64,000 nt of DNA from Saccharothrix violaceirubra (lineage in GTDB: Bacteria > Actinomycetota > Actinomycetes > Mycobacteriales > Pseudonocardiaceae), in NCBI RefSeq assembly GCF_014203755.1, contig NZ_JACHJS010000001.1, positions 2,418,001 to 2,482,000 on the forward strand. The letters run 5' to 3'. The translations under genes and the position numbers were made by a program. The number at the start of each line of letters is the position of its first letter. Position 1 is the first letter of the stretch. Under the pieces are notes generated by a model. That model ran no database searches. It was not told the DNA's origin and saw nothing but the letters and a program-made list of their open reading frames with translations. Shown in pieces: positions 1 through 8,576 of this stretch.

Positions 1-584
1 GGCCGGTGCCCGGCTACCCGGTCGTCCTGCTCGACCCGGTGACCGGCGAGCCGGCCCGCGAGGGCGAGATCTGCCTGGACCTGTCCAGGCGCCCGCTGGG
101 CCTGATGGTCGGCTACCACGGCGACGAGGAGCGCACGGCCGAGGTCATGCGCGCCGGCCATTACCACACCGGCGACGTGGGTTCGGTGGACGACGACGGC
201 TACATCACGTACGTGGGGCGCACCGACGACGTCTTCAAGGCGTCGGACTACCGCATCTCGCCGTTCGAGTTGGAGAGCGTGCTGCTGGAGCACGAGGCGG
301 TGGCGGAGGCGGCCGTGGTGCCGGCGCCCGACCCGGTGCGGTCGGCGGTGCCGAAGGCGTTCGTGGTGCTCGCGCGGGGGTTCGCGGCGGACGCGGGTAC
401 CGCGTTCGCGATCCTGAGGCACGCGCGCGAACACCTGGCGCCGTACCAGCGGGTGCGGCGACTGGAGTTCGCGGAACTGCCGAAGACGGTGTCCGGCAAG
501 ATCCGTCGGGTCGACCTGCGGGGTAGGCCGACCGGCGGACCGGGGGAGTTCCGCGAGGAGGACTTCCCCGACCTGCGTGGCTGA
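1..584 (+). CDS. AMP-dependent acyl-CoA synthetase, C-terminal part (5' truncated by window)
   Basis: This is the C-terminal 190 or so residues of an ANL-superfamily adenylate-forming enzyme that activates a carboxylic acid as an acyl-AMP and passes it to CoA. Visible motifs are YHTGDVG followed by a GYITYVGRTDDVFKASDYRISP hinge (A8-like) region, and near the end KTVSGKIRRVDLR, which carries the catalytic A10 lysine. The spacing and the VFKASDYRISPFELE stretch look like the acetyl-CoA synthetase or medium-chain acyl-CoA ligase branch rather than an NRPS A domain, and no carrier domain follows. The frame stays open to the window edge, so the true start lies upstream. The exact substrate cannot be told from this fragment. 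Confidence 0.88.
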   Translation, partial: PVPGYPVVLLDPVTGEPAREGEICLDLSRRPLGLMVGYHGDEERTAEVMRAGHYHTGDVGSVDDDGYITYVGRTDDVFKASDYRISPFELESVLLEHEAVAEAAVVPAPDPVRSAVPKAFVVLARGFAADAGTAFAILRHAREHLAPYQRVRRLEFAELPKTVSGKIRRVDLRGRPTGGPGEFREEDFPDLRG

Positions 585-603
585 CGGTCTGCCGGTCCTG
601 GCG

Positions 604-765
604 TCAGGAGTCGGCGTCGGGCTTGCGTCGACGGCCGCCGGTGCGGACGGGCGGTGTCGGGTCGGCGGGCCGCTCGGCGGGCTTGGCCGTCGTCGGTTCA
701 GCGGAGACCGGCTCGTCGACGAGCAGGAGCGCGGCCAGCTCGTCGTAGATCGGTGTGCTGCTCAT
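604..765 (-). CDS. Small conserved-looking protein, 53 aa
   Basis: A 53-codon frame starts MSSTPIYDELAALLLVDEP and ends in a basic, Pro/Thr-rich tail (GGRRRKPDADS). A purine-rich GAAAGGGG lies about 13 bases before the ATG, which is long but usable. Short actinobacterial proteins opening with S-T-P-I-Y-D-E/Q-L are common in my recollection, always without known function; that resemblance is from memory. The gene faces away from icmF across a gap of about 300 bases that must hold both promoters. There is no signal peptide or membrane segment. I infer a real gene from the start motif, the RBS and the clean frame, but no function can be offered. Confidence 0.5.
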   Translation of the reverse strand: MSSTPIYDELAALLLVDEPVSAEPTTAKPAERPADPTPPVRTGGRRRKPDADS

Positions 766-1061
766 GGGCGTTCTCGTACCCCTTTCGATCAGTTCCTACA
801 CCGCCGTCGACAACGCTGTCACGCCCGTGGTGGCGGCGGTCGTGGCATTGTCCCCTCAAACCATTCCACGCTCGCACGCATATCCCTATTCCCCACCGTT
901 CGGGTGAGTCGGCACCCGGCGAAACGGCTGGTGGGCGGATCATGGGACCGCCAGGAGCGGTGCGGCCGACACGCCGGTGGCGCACGCCACAACGCTTGCA
1001 CTTCCGATAGATGGATGTCCTAGTAATCTGTGGTCACATCCGCGATGTCGAAGGAGCCGTC

Positions 1062-4000
1062 GTGAGCGCACCCAGCACGCTGCACAAGCCGGTGCACCCG
1101 GTCCGGTTCGTGACCGCGGCGAGCCTGTTCGACGGGCACGACGCCGCCATCAACATCATGCGCCGCATCCTCCAGACCCAGGGCGTCGAGGTCGTGCACC
1201 TGGGCCACAACCGCTCGGTACGCGAGGTCGTGGCCGCCGCCGTGCAGGAGGACGTGCAGGGCATCGCGATCAGCGCCTACCAGGGCGGGCACGTCGAGTA
1301 CTTCTCCTACCTCGTCGAACTGCTGAACGAGCGCGGCGCCGGGCACATCAGGGTCTACGGCGGCGGTGGCGGCGTCATCGTGCCCGAGGAGATCGAGCTG
1401 CTGCACTCGCGCGGCGTGGCCCGCATCTTCTCGCCCGCCGACGGGCAGAAGCTGGGCCTCGCCCGCATGATCAACACCATGGTCGAGGAGTGCGACGTCG
1501 ACCTCGCCGAGCGCCTGCCCGACTCGTGGGACGGCCTGCTCGCGGGCGGCGAGGACGACCTGTCCCGGGCCATCACCCTCATCGAGGCCGGCCGGCTGCC
1601 CGACGACGTGCGCGCCCGCCTGGTCAAGGCGGCCGACGCGCGGGCCGTCCCGGTCCTGGGCATCACCGGCACCGGCGGCTCGGGCAAGTCCTCGCTCACC
1701 GACGAGCTGGTCCGCCGGTTCCGGCTCGACCAGCAGGACAAGCTGCGCATCGCCGTGCTCGCCATCGACCCCACGCGGCGGCGCGGCGGCGGCGCCCTGC
1801 TCGGCGACCGCATCCGGATGAACTGCCTGGAGGGCGACCGGGTGTTCTTCCGGTCGCTGGCCACCCGACGGGCGGGCACCGAGGTGCCCGACGGCCTGTC
1901 CGACGCGATCCTCGCCTGCAAGGCCGCCGGGTTCGACCTGGTCGTCGTCGAGACGCCCGGCATCGGTCAGGGCGACGCCGCGATCGTGCCCTACGTCGAC
2001 CACTCGCTGTACGTGATGACGCCGGAGTTCGGCGCCGCGTCCCAGCTCGAGAAGATCGACATGCTCGACTACGCGGACGCCGTGGCGATCAACAAGTTCG
2101 AACGCCGGGGCGCCGAGGACGCGCGTCGTGACGTGGCACGCCAGCTCGTGCGCAACCGTGAGGCGTTCGGGTCCTCCTGGGAGGACATGCCGGTGTTCGG
2201 CACGAGCGCGGCGACGTTCAACGACGACGGTGTGACCGCGCTCTACCAGCACCTGCGCGACGCGCTCGGCGCACGTGGCCTGGGCCTGGCCGAAGGCACG
2301 CTGCCGGTCGTCGAGGGTCGCGTGTCCACGGCGGCGGCCACGGTCGTGCCCGCGTCCAAGGCCCGCTACCTGGCCGAGATCGCCGAGACCGTGCGCGGCT
2401 ACCACCGGGCCACCGAGACCCACGTCGACGCCGTCCGCCGGGTCGCGCACCTGGCCGCCGCGCGCGAGGAGCTGGAACGCGCCGGCCTCGACACGGCCGA
2501 CCTGACCACCGTGCTGGAGTCCGCCCGTCGGCACGTGGACGGGATCGCGGCCGAGCTGCTGGCGGCGTGGCCGCGCGTGGTCGAGGACTACAGCGGCGAC
2601 GAACTCGTGGTGCGGGTGCGGGACAAGGAGATCCACACGCGACTCACGCGGGAGACGTTGTCCGGCAACAAGATCCGGCGCGTGTCGTTGCCCGGGTTCG
2701 ACGACGACGGCACGTTGCTGCGGTTCCTGCGCAAGGAGAACCTGCCGGGGTACTTCCCTTACACGGCAGGCGTCTTCCCGTTCAAGCGCGACGGCGAGGA
2801 CCCGGCGCGCATGTTCGCCGGCGAGGGGGACGCGTTCCGCACCAACCGGCGGTTCAAGTACCTGTCGTCCGGGTCCGAGGCCACTCGACTGTCCACGGCG
2901 TTCGACTCGGTGACGCTCTACGGCCGCGACCCCGACACCCCGCCGGACGTCTACGGCAAGGTGGGCACGTCCGGCGTGTCGATCGCGACGCTGGACGACA
3001 TGAAGGCGCTCTACGACGGGTTCGACCTGACCGCGCCGACCACGTCCGTGTCGATGACGATCAACGGCCCGGCGCCGACGATCCTGGCGTTCTTCCTCAA
3101 CACCGTGATCGACCAGCGGGTCGACCGGTTCCGCGCGGACGAGGGGCGCGAACCCACCGCCGAGGAGGCCGCGGACCTGGCCGCGTGGGCGTTGGCGAAC
3201 GTGCGCGGCACGGTGCAGGCCGACATCCTCAAGGAGGACCAGGGCCAGAACACGTGCATCTTCTCCACCGAGTTCTCGCTGCGGATGATGGCCGACATCC
3301 AGGAGTGGTTCATCGGGCGCAAGGTGCGCAACTTCTACTCGGTGTCGATCTCCGGCTACCACATCGCCGAGGCCGGGGCGAACCCGATCAGCCAGCTCGC
3401 GTTCACGCTGGCCAACGGGTTCACCTACGTCGAGTCGTACCTCGCGCGCGGCATGTCGATCGACGACTTCGCGCCGAACCTGTCGTTCTTCTTCTCCAAC
3501 GGCATGGACGCCGAGTACAGCGTGATCGGCCGGGTGGCGCGGCGGATCTGGGCCGTGGCCATGCGCGAGCGGTACGGCGCCAACGACCGGTCGCAGAAGT
3601 TCAAGTACCACGTGCAGACGTCCGGTCGTTCGCTGCACGCGCAGGAGATGGACTTCAACGACATCCGTACGACGCTCCAGGCGTTGTGCGCGCTGTACGA
3701 CAACTGCAACTCCTTGCACACCAACGCCTACGACGAGGCGATCACCACGCCGACCGAGTCGTCCGTGCGGCGGGCCATGGCCATCCAGTTGATCATCAAC
3801 AAGGAGTGGGGCCTGTCCATGAACGAGAACCCGCTCCAGGGTTCGTTCGTGGTCGACGAGCTGACCGACCTGGTCGAGGAGGCCGTGCTGCTGGAGTTCG
3901 ACCGGCTGTCCGAGCGCGGTGGCGTGCTCGGTGCGATGGAGACCGGCTACCAGCGCGGGCGCATCCAGGACGAGTCGATGCTGTACGAGCAGCGCAAGCA

Positions 4001-4304
4001 CGACGGGACGTTGCCGCTGATCGGCGTGAACACGTTCCTGCCCGCCGACGGGTCGCGGGAGCAGGTGACGATCGAGCTGGCGCGGGCGACCGAGGACGAG
4101 AAGCGGTCTCAGGTGGAGCGCACGCGGGCGTTCGCGGCGGCGCACGCGACCGAGGCCGAGCCCGCGTTGCGGCGGCTCAAGGAGGCGGCGCAGGCGGGCG
4201 AGAACGTGTTCGCCGTGCTGATGGACGCGGCGCGGGTGTGCACGCTGGGCCAGGTCACCGAGGCGTTCTTCGAGGTGGGCGGCCAGTACCGGCGCAACGT
4301 GTAG
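1062..4304 (+). CDS. icmF: Fused isobutyryl-CoA mutase IcmF (B12-dependent mutase with built-in G-protein chaperone)
   Basis: The 1080-residue enzyme interconverts isobutyryl-CoA and n-butyryl-CoA with adenosylcobalamin; some IcmF enzymes also act on pivalyl-CoA. The order of domains is diagnostic. An N-terminal B12-binding domain carries the D24-G-H26 cobalamin ligand motif. A MeaI/MeaB-type GTPase follows, with Walker A GTGGSGKSS near residues 203-211 and an ETPGIGQGD switch. The large substrate-binding TIM barrel comes last. The length matches the family. I place the start at GTG 1062 because AAGGAG lies 5 bases upstream and the known N-terminus begins just before the VRFVTAASLFDGHD segment; an in-frame ATG at 1011 lacks a ribosome site. 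It sits alone between a short divergent gene and a methyltransferase, so it is probably monocistronic and cytoplasmic. Confidence 0.95.
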   Translation: MSAPSTLHKPVHPVRFVTAASLFDGHDAAINIMRRILQTQGVEVVHLGHNRSVREVVAAAVQEDVQGIAISAYQGGHVEYFSYLVELLNERGAGHIRVYGGGGGVIVPEEIELLHSRGVARIFSPADGQKLGLARMINTMVEECDVDLAERLPDSWDGLLAGGEDDLSRAITLIEAGRLPDDVRARLVKAADARAVPVLGITGTGGSGKSSLTDELVRRFRLDQQDKLRIAVLAIDPTRRRGGGALLGDRIRMNCLEGDRVFFRSLATRRAGTEVPDGLSDAILACKAAGFDLVVVETPGIGQGDAAIVPYVDHSLYVMTPEFGAASQLEKIDMLDYADAVAINKFERRGAEDARRDVARQLVRNREAFGSSWEDMPVFGTSAATFNDDGVTALYQHLRDALGARGLGLAEGTLPVVEGRVSTAAATVVPASKARYLAEIAETVRGYHRATETHVDAVRRVAHLAAAREELERAGLDTADLTTVLESARRHVDGIAAELLAAWPRVVEDYSGDELVVRVRDKEIHTRLTRETLSGNKIRRVSLPGFDDDGTLLRFLRKENLPGYFPYTAGVFPFKRDGEDPARMFAGEGDAFRTNRRFKYLSSGSEATRLSTAFDSVTLYGRDPDTPPDVYGKVGTSGVSIATLDDMKALYDGFDLTAPTTSVSMTINGPAPTILAFFLNTVIDQRVDRFRADEGREPTAEEAADLAAWALANVRGTVQADILKEDQGQNTCIFSTEFSLRMMADIQEWFIGRKVRNFYSVSISGYHIAEAGANPISQLAFTLANGFTYVESYLARGMSIDDFAPNLSFFFSNGMDAEYSVIGRVARRIWAVAMRERYGANDRSQKFKYHVQTSGRSLHAQEMDFNDIRTTLQALCALYDNCNSLHTNAYDEAITTPTESSVRRAMAIQLIINKEWGLSMNENPLQGSFVVDELTDLVEEAVLLEFDRLSERGGVLGAMETGYQRGRIQDESMLYEQRKHDGTLPLIGVNTFLPADGSREQVTIELARATEDEKRSQVERTRAFAAAHATEAEPALRRLKEAAQAGENVFAVLMDAARVCTLGQVTEAFFEVGGQYRRNV

Positions 4305-4350
4305 GCATCGGGTGCCGGTGACCGCCGTGCGGTGGTCACCGGCCCTCCAG

Positions 4351-4397
4351 GGTGTCCGAGTGCGTGTTTCGCGGTGTCCGGGTGGAGGACTCGCGAA
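4351..4397 (+). repeat. Dispersed intergenic repeat, copy 1
   Basis: The element reads GGTGTCCGAGTGCGTGTTTC at its left end and GTGGAGGACTCGCG at its right end. A second, longer relative lies at 8859-8922. In this copy TTTCGCG and CGCGAAA form a 7-base inverted repeat around the right half. It lies between icmF and the methyltransferase start. No coding sense was found. Confidence 0.6.
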
Positions 4398-4428
4398 ATC
4401 GGTGGCGTGCCGTGGGATTCTGCCTGTC

Positions 4429-5181
4429 ATGGGCGGATTCGAGGACCTGGTCGCGGAAGCCGACGCGGCCGACGTCACCGGGTGGGACTTCTCCTGGCTC
4501 GACGGCCGGGCCACCGAGGACCGGCCGCCCTGGGGCTACCAGCGGCTGATGGGCGAACGGGTCGGCCGCGCGGACGTGAGCCTGGACCTGCAGACCGGTG
4601 GCGGGGAGGTCCTGGCGGGCATCCCCCAGCGCGCGGCCAAGGCCATGGTCGCGACCGAGTCGTGGCCGCCGAACCTGGCCGTGGCGCAGGAGAACCTGCG
4701 GGACAAGGGCGTCGTCGTGGTGGCCGACGCCGGCGGGCCCGTGCTGCCGTTCGCCGACGGCACGTTCGACCTGGTCACCAGTCGCCACCCGGTGGGCGTC
4801 CACTGGGCGGCGATCGCCCGGGTGCTCGCACCGGGCGGCACCTACTTCTCCCAGCAGGTCGGTCCGGACAGCGGCCACGAGGTCTACGACTTCTTCCTCG
4901 GCCCGCGGCCCCCGGGCGAGAGCGGCCGGGAGGCGGACCTCGCGCGTGCCGGTGCGGAGGCGGCCGGGCTGGAGGTGGTCGACCTGCGGACCGCCGAGCT
5001 GCGGATGGAGTTCTTCGACGTCGGCGCGGTGGTCTACTTCCTGCGCAAGGTGATCTGGTTCGTGCCGGACTTCACCGTGGAGAGGTACCGGGACCGGTTG
5101 CGGGAGCTGCACGAGCGGATCCGGGCCGACGGCTCGTTCGTGGCCTGGTCCCGCCGGTTCCTCATCGAGGCGCGGCGGTGA
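4429..5181 (+). CDS. Class I SAM-dependent methyltransferase, substrate unknown
   Basis: A 250-residue protein with a Rossmann methyltransferase core. SLDLQTGGGEVL around residue 50 is motif I (D-x-x-x-G-x-G), DAGGPVLPFADGTFDLVTSRHP holds the motif II region, and ARVLAPGGTYFSQQVGPDSG is motif III. A family-typical hydrophobic segment (VVYFLRKVIWFVP) comes near the end. It resembles the small-molecule methyltransferases often listed as methyltransferase type 11. ATG 4429 is preferred over upstream in-frame positions, which would run back into the intergenic repeat. The gene precedes an MBL-fold hydrolase by 50 bases on the same strand, so the two may be co-transcribed. Nothing identifies the substrate. 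Confidence 0.8.
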   Translation: MGGFEDLVAEADAADVTGWDFSWLDGRATEDRPPWGYQRLMGERVGRADVSLDLQTGGGEVLAGIPQRAAKAMVATESWPPNLAVAQENLRDKGVVVVADAGGPVLPFADGTFDLVTSRHPVGVHWAAIARVLAPGGTYFSQQVGPDSGHEVYDFFLGPRPPGESGREADLARAGAEAAGLEVVDLRTAELRMEFFDVGAVVYFLRKVIWFVPDFTVERYRDRLRELHERIRADGSFVAWSRRFLIEARR

Positions 5182-5231
5182 TCCGGGCGTGGCGACTCGC
5201 CTCGGACGGACGCGCCTGACAGGGTGATCCG

Positions 5232-5981
5232 ATGCTGAATCAGGTGGCGGACGGCGTCTGGGTCCGGCAGAGCGAGTGGGTCTGGAGCAACGCCGTCGTG
5301 GTGCGCGGCGACGACGGGCTGGTGGTCGTCGACCCCGGCATCGGCGGCGCCGATCTGGCGGAGTTGGCCGACGACGTGGACCGCCTCGGGATCCCGGTGG
5401 TCGCCGGCTTCTGCACCCATCCGCACTGGGACCACCTGCTGTGGCACTCCCGGTTCGGCGACGTGCCGCGCTACGCGACCGCCGCGTGCGCCCAATCCGC
5501 CGGCGAGGTGCGGGAACGAGCGCGGGCGATGGCCGAGCAGAGCGCGTCGGGCGTGCCCCTCGACCTGGTCGGGCTGCTCACCCCGCTGCCCGCGGCCGGG
5601 GGAGTGCTGCCGGGCGAGGTCGTCGAGCACGACGCGCACGCCGTCGGCCACGCCGCCCTGCTGCTCGCCGACCGCGGCGTCCTGATCGCGGGCGACATGC
5701 TCTCCGACGTCCTGATCCCGCTGTTCGACCCGCGCCGCACCGGCCAGCCGGCCGCGTACGCGACGGCACTCGACCGGCTGGGCGAGGCCGCCCGGCACGT
5801 CGACGTCGTGATCCCCGGGCACGGTGCCGTCGCCGTCGGCCCCGAGGTGGCGGCCCGGCTCGAAGCCGACCGCGCCTACCTCGACGCCGTGCTGGCCGGC
5901 GGGGATCCGGCCGACGCGCGGCTCGAACAGGACTGGCTCGCCGGTCCGCACCAGGCGAACCTGGCTCAGGTCCGGGGCTGA
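5232..5981 (+). CDS. MBL-fold metallo-hydrolase
   Basis: The 249-residue protein has the metallo-beta-lactamase signature THPHWDH near residue 63, which supplies three metal-binding His and the Asp. Further ligands are AGDML (Asp) and VIPGHG (His) downstream, as expected for a dinuclear Zn or Fe hydrolase. The N-terminus (VADGVWVRQSEWVWSNAVVV) is typical of the small-molecule or thioester-hydrolase branch rather than true beta-lactamases. There is no signal peptide, so a cytoplasmic place is likely. The end overlaps the 3' end of the opposing membrane-protein gene by 16 bases. Substrate unknown. Confidence 0.85.
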   Translation: MLNQVADGVWVRQSEWVWSNAVVVRGDDGLVVVDPGIGGADLAELADDVDRLGIPVVAGFCTHPHWDHLLWHSRFGDVPRYATAACAQSAGEVRERARAMAEQSASGVPLDLVGLLTPLPAAGGVLPGEVVEHDAHAVGHAALLLADRGVLIAGDMLSDVLIPLFDPRRTGQPAAYATALDRLGEAARHVDVVIPGHGAVAVGPEVAARLEADRAYLDAVLAGGDPADARLEQDWLAGPHQANLAQVRG

Positions 5982-6475
5982 CCCTTCGCCTCGTGGATGG
6001 CCGTGATCGCGGCCAGGGGGTCCGGCACGGTGATGGTCACGCTCCGACCGTTGTGCAGCGTGAGCCGCAGCGCGGGGCCGGTCCGGACGGTGTAGAAGGT
6101 GCGGCGGGGCGTCCACCAGTAGCCGAAGGACACGCGCGACAGCGTCGGCTTCAGGTCGATCACCTCGGCCCGGTCGACGTCCGCCAGGCGGTAGGTGCGG
6201 CGCGGCCGGCCGAGCACCCCGCAGCGCACCGTGATCCCGTTGGGGCCCGCGGCCGTCCGGACGTTCAACCCGGTCAGCACGAGGACGAGCAGCGCGCCGG
6301 CGGCCACCGCGAGCGGGATCGCGGGGCCGGCCGGGTCGAGCCGGTCGCCGCGCGACAGGGTCCCCAGGAGCAGCAGCGGCACCAGCAGGGCGGTGCCGAG
6401 GACCACGACCAACGGCCAGTTCGTCACCCGGCCGGTGTAGATCGAGTACCGGCCGGTCGGTGGGGATGCCGCCAT
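5966..6475 (-). CDS. Small membrane protein with PH-like domain
   Basis: A 169-residue protein begins with about 25 polar residues, then two hydrophobic segments (NWPLVVVLGTALLVPLLLLG and IPLAVAAGALLVLVLTGL), then a soluble part with VRCGVLGRPRRTYRLADV. That part resembles bacterial PH-like domains found behind paired membrane helices. It is encoded 20 bases after the GntR regulator gene and on the same strand. This is the usual arrangement for GntR (YtrA-type) regulators that control a membrane protein, so it is probably the regulated partner. Function is otherwise unknown. Confidence 0.65.
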   Translation of the reverse strand: MAASPPTGRYSIYTGRVTNWPLVVVLGTALLVPLLLLGTLSRGDRLDPAGPAIPLAVAAGALLVLVLTGLNVRTAAGPNGITVRCGVLGRPRRTYRLADVDRAEVIDLKPTLSRVSFGYWWTPRRTFYTVRTGPALRLTLHNGRSVTITVPDPLAAITAIHEAKGQPRT

Positions 6476-6495
6476 GGGGCACCGTCCTTTCGTCG

Positions 6496-6843
6496 TCACA
6501 TCAGCTTGTCGACCAGGCGGACCAGGTCCCGGCGCCCGAGACCGTGGTCGCGGGCGAGGGCCACGAGGGTCCGGGCGGCCTCGACGACCGGCGCCGGTTC
6601 CGTCGCGGCGGACGCGACCCGTGCGCCGCGACCCCGGCGGAACTCCAGGACGCCGTCGTCGCGCAGCTTCCGGTAGGCGGCCAGCACCGTGTTGCGGTCG
6701 ACCGACAGCGCTTCCGCCAGTTCCGCGGCCGGGGGCAGTTGCTCGCCGACGACGAGTTCGCCCGAGGCCACGCCCTGCCGTACGCACGCCGCGATCTGGA
6801 GCGGCAACGCCTCCCGTGAGGAGTGATCGACTGACCATCGCAT
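6496..6843 (-). CDS. GntR-family transcriptional regulator (YtrA-type)
   Basis: A 115-residue regulator carries an N-terminal winged helix-turn-helix, EALPLQIAACVRQGVASGEL...LPPAAELAEALSVDRNTVLAAYRKLRDDGVLEFRRGRG. This is the canonical GntR DNA-binding segment. The short C-terminal tail (about 40 residues) is too small for a FadR or HutC effector domain, which places it with the YtrA group. ATG 6843 sits right behind the promoter-like TAATACT, so the transcript is probably leaderless. A short inverted repeat overlaps that promoter, which suggests autoregulation together with the downstream membrane-protein gene. Confidence 0.85.
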   Translation of the reverse strand: MRWSVDHSSREALPLQIAACVRQGVASGELVVGEQLPPAAELAEALSVDRNTVLAAYRKLRDDGVLEFRRGRGARVASAATEPAPVVEAARTLVALARDHGLGRRDLVRLVDKLM

Positions 6844-6845
6844 AG

Positions 6846-6862
6846 TGCTAGTATTATTAGCA
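6846..6862 (-). promoter_or_regulatory. Probable GntR operator over a leaderless promoter
   Basis: TGCTA and TAGCA flank GTATTAT, forming a 17-base inverted repeat directly upstream of the GntR start codon. On the minus strand TAATACT reads as a -10 element that ends about 6 bases before the ATG, so RNA could begin at the start codon. The overlap of operator and -10 is what autorepression would need. Confidence 0.5.
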
Positions 6863-6894
6863 TCAAATGGGGTGGGGTCAACGCCGCCGGGTCC

Positions 6895-7389
6895 ATGGTG
6901 TCGACTACGGCGGTGAGCGGAACCGCGTTGACCGTCCTGACCCCGTACACCGCCGAACGCGTCGAGCCGATCGTCGTGGCGGCGATGACGGCCGAAGGGA
7001 TGGCCCCGGACGCGGGTTGTCCGGAGTACTGGCGCCCGGCCGACGGACTGCCTTACGGCTACACCCTGTACCCGCCCGACTTCGAGAACGACCCGGCGGA
7101 GGTCGAAGTCGTCGAGCGGGCCGCCGGGCGGACGATGCTCTGCGACGTCGGGCTGCACATCTTCGTCAGCGACGTCGCGGGTCGGCCGCTGCTGGGCCGC
7201 CTGGCACAGCGCGTCGCACGAGAGGCCGAGGGCTGGGTACTCGTCGAGTTCCGGACGCCGCCCGCCGCCGACTTGATCGGGTACCTCGAGGGCAAGGGGC
7301 GCTGTGTCCGCGTCGAGGGCCATGTCCACCTCGACGCGTCGGCGATGGCCGCGTGGTACGCCCACCCGGCCTTCCACGTCATCAAGTAG
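6895..7389 (+). CDS. Hypothetical protein, 164 aa
   Basis: A soluble acidic protein with no membrane segment. It has a mixed alpha/beta look, with segments such as TMLCDVGLHIFVSDV and AREAEGWVLVEFRTP, and ends AMAAWYAHPAFHVIK. The shape is reminiscent of DUF6368-type or SUKH/immunity-like proteins, but I cannot assign a family. ATG 6895 and GTG 6898 are both possible starts and neither has a strong RBS. It is divergent from the GntR gene and overlaps the end of the opposing TetR gene by 8 bases. Confidence 0.55.
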   Translation: MVSTTAVSGTALTVLTPYTAERVEPIVVAAMTAEGMAPDAGCPEYWRPADGLPYGYTLYPPDFENDPAEVEVVERAAGRTMLCDVGLHIFVSDVAGRPLLGRLAQRVAREAEGWVLVEFRTPPAADLIGYLEGKGRCVRVEGHVHLDASAMAAWYAHPAFHVIK

Positions 7390-8014
7390 GCCGTTCCGCC
7401 TTGCGGAGTCTGGCCCGCAGCGCGCGGCGTGCGACCGGGCCGAGGTCGTCGACCACCTCGACGAGGACGGCGAGCCGGTCGAGGGCGTCCAGGGCGGCGA
7501 GGGCACCGGCCGGGTCGACCCCCTCGTACAGCTCCAGCCCGACGAACCCGGCGCTCACCGCACGGGCCAGACCCGCCGTGTCGATCCACTCGGCCACCGG
7601 CGAGTCGGCCAGCAGCCGGTCCAGGGCCTGCTCGATCGGGGTGATCCACAGGTTCAGTGCCGCCGCCGCGGCCTCGGCCAGGTCGGAGTCGGCCTGGGCG
7701 CCGGCGAGGATCTGGGCCAGCACCGTGACGTTGCCCTCGGCGCGCTCCGCGGTGTGCAGCGTGCGGCCGAGCGCGAGCAGACCCCGCAGGTCGGTGATCC
7801 GGTCGAGGCGTTCGGCGAACGGCGCGACCCGGGCCCGCGTCGCGGCGAGGCACGCGGCCCGGATCAGGTCGTGGACGCCGTCGAAGTGGTAGAAGACCAG
7901 CGCCTGGTTCACGCCGGCGGACGCCGCGATGGTCCGCGCCGAGGTGCCGGCGTAGCCGTGCGTGCGGATCGTCGCGATCGCGCCGTCGATCAGGCGTTGT
8001 CTGGTGTCGGCCAC
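7382..8014 (-). CDS. TetR-family transcriptional regulator
   Basis: A 210-residue TetR regulator. The N-terminal helix-turn-helix is clear: ADTRQRLIDGAIATIRTHGYAGTSARTIAASAGVNQALVFYHF, followed by an all-helical ligand-binding half. The gene begins with GTG 4 bases after the end of the VanY-type gene, so the two form one operon. Upstream of that operon lie two 16-base palindromes of the form expected for TetR dimers, so it most likely represses its own operon. The effector is unknown; the pairing with a cell-wall carboxypeptidase suggests an envelope or antibiotic signal. Confidence 0.9.
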   Translation of the reverse strand: MADTRQRLIDGAIATIRTHGYAGTSARTIAASAGVNQALVFYHFDGVHDLIRAACLAATRARVAPFAERLDRITDLRGLLALGRTLHTAERAEGNVTVLAQILAGAQADSDLAEAAAAALNLWITPIEQALDRLLADSPVAEWIDTAGLARAVSAGFVGLELYEGVDPAGALAALDALDRLAVLVEVVDDLGPVARRALRARLRKAERPT

Positions 8015-8018
8015 GGCG

Positions 8019-8558
8019 TCACCGTAGAGGCTCGCAGTGGTCGACGAGCGCCGCGCCCGGGTGGGGCAGGCGTCGCGGCTGACCGTCGGGTCGGTATTCG
8101 AAGTGCCACCACTCGTTGTCGTACACCCGGTACAGGTGGTGTCGCCACCCGTGCTCCTCCAGCCAGCGCGCGCCTTCGACCGGTCGCACGTCGAGCGCGG
8201 TTCCGGCGACGTGCCGGGACTCGTGCGCCGGCAGGACCCGTGACCTGGCCGCCGCGGGCGAGCCGGTGCGGCGGACCTCGGCGGCGAACAGGCGGTCCTG
8301 TCGCGCGCCGTCCCGGTGTCCGGAGGTGAGGCCGATCAGTTCGCCGTGCCGCCACAACGCCTGTGTGCGTGCGGCCGTGAACGCCGCACGGGTCGCCGGG
8401 GTCAGGCCGGTGAGGTCCTCGGACGGGAAGCGTGCCGCCAGTGCCCATTGGCAGGCCGTGTGCACGGCGCGACGTGGCGTGACCAGGTAGGCCGCCGGCA
8501 CCAGTGCGACGGCCAGCAGGCGGGTGATCGTCTCGTACCAGTGGTCGCGGTGTCGCAC
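8019..8558 (-). CDS. M15 family D-Ala-D-Ala carboxypeptidase (VanY-like)
   Basis: A 179-residue protein of the VanY/M15 zinc peptidase fold, which trims the terminal D-Ala from peptidoglycan stem peptides. The metal and catalytic motifs are visible: SGHRDGARQ, then SRHVAGTALDV (first His and Asp ligands), and NEWWHFEYR (third His, with catalytic Glu nearby). The hydrophobic segment ITRLLAVALVPAAYLV near the N-terminus probably anchors or exports it. GTG 8558 has GGGGGA just upstream. It heads a two-gene operon with the TetR regulator and lies directly behind twin TetR-type operators. Confidence 0.85.
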   Translation of the reverse strand: MRHRDHWYETITRLLAVALVPAAYLVTPRRAVHTACQWALAARFPSEDLTGLTPATRAAFTAARTQALWRHGELIGLTSGHRDGARQDRLFAAEVRRTGSPAAARSRVLPAHESRHVAGTALDVRPVEGARWLEEHGWRHHLYRVYDNEWWHFEYRPDGQPRRLPHPGAALVDHCEPLR

Positions 8559-8576
8559 GGAGTCCCCCAGACGTTC

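Noticed and set aside
577..1023. Plus-strand open frame between acyl-CoA ligase and icmF
   Set aside because: Arg/Gly-rich shadow across the divergent intergenic region and the antisense of the 53-codon gene; no start with RBS.
1020..4514. A very long open frame on the minus strand opposite icmF
   Set aside because: It lies antisense to a clear enzyme gene. In high-GC DNA the opposite strand stays open by codon bias. The translation is His/Arg/Val-rich low complexity without motifs.
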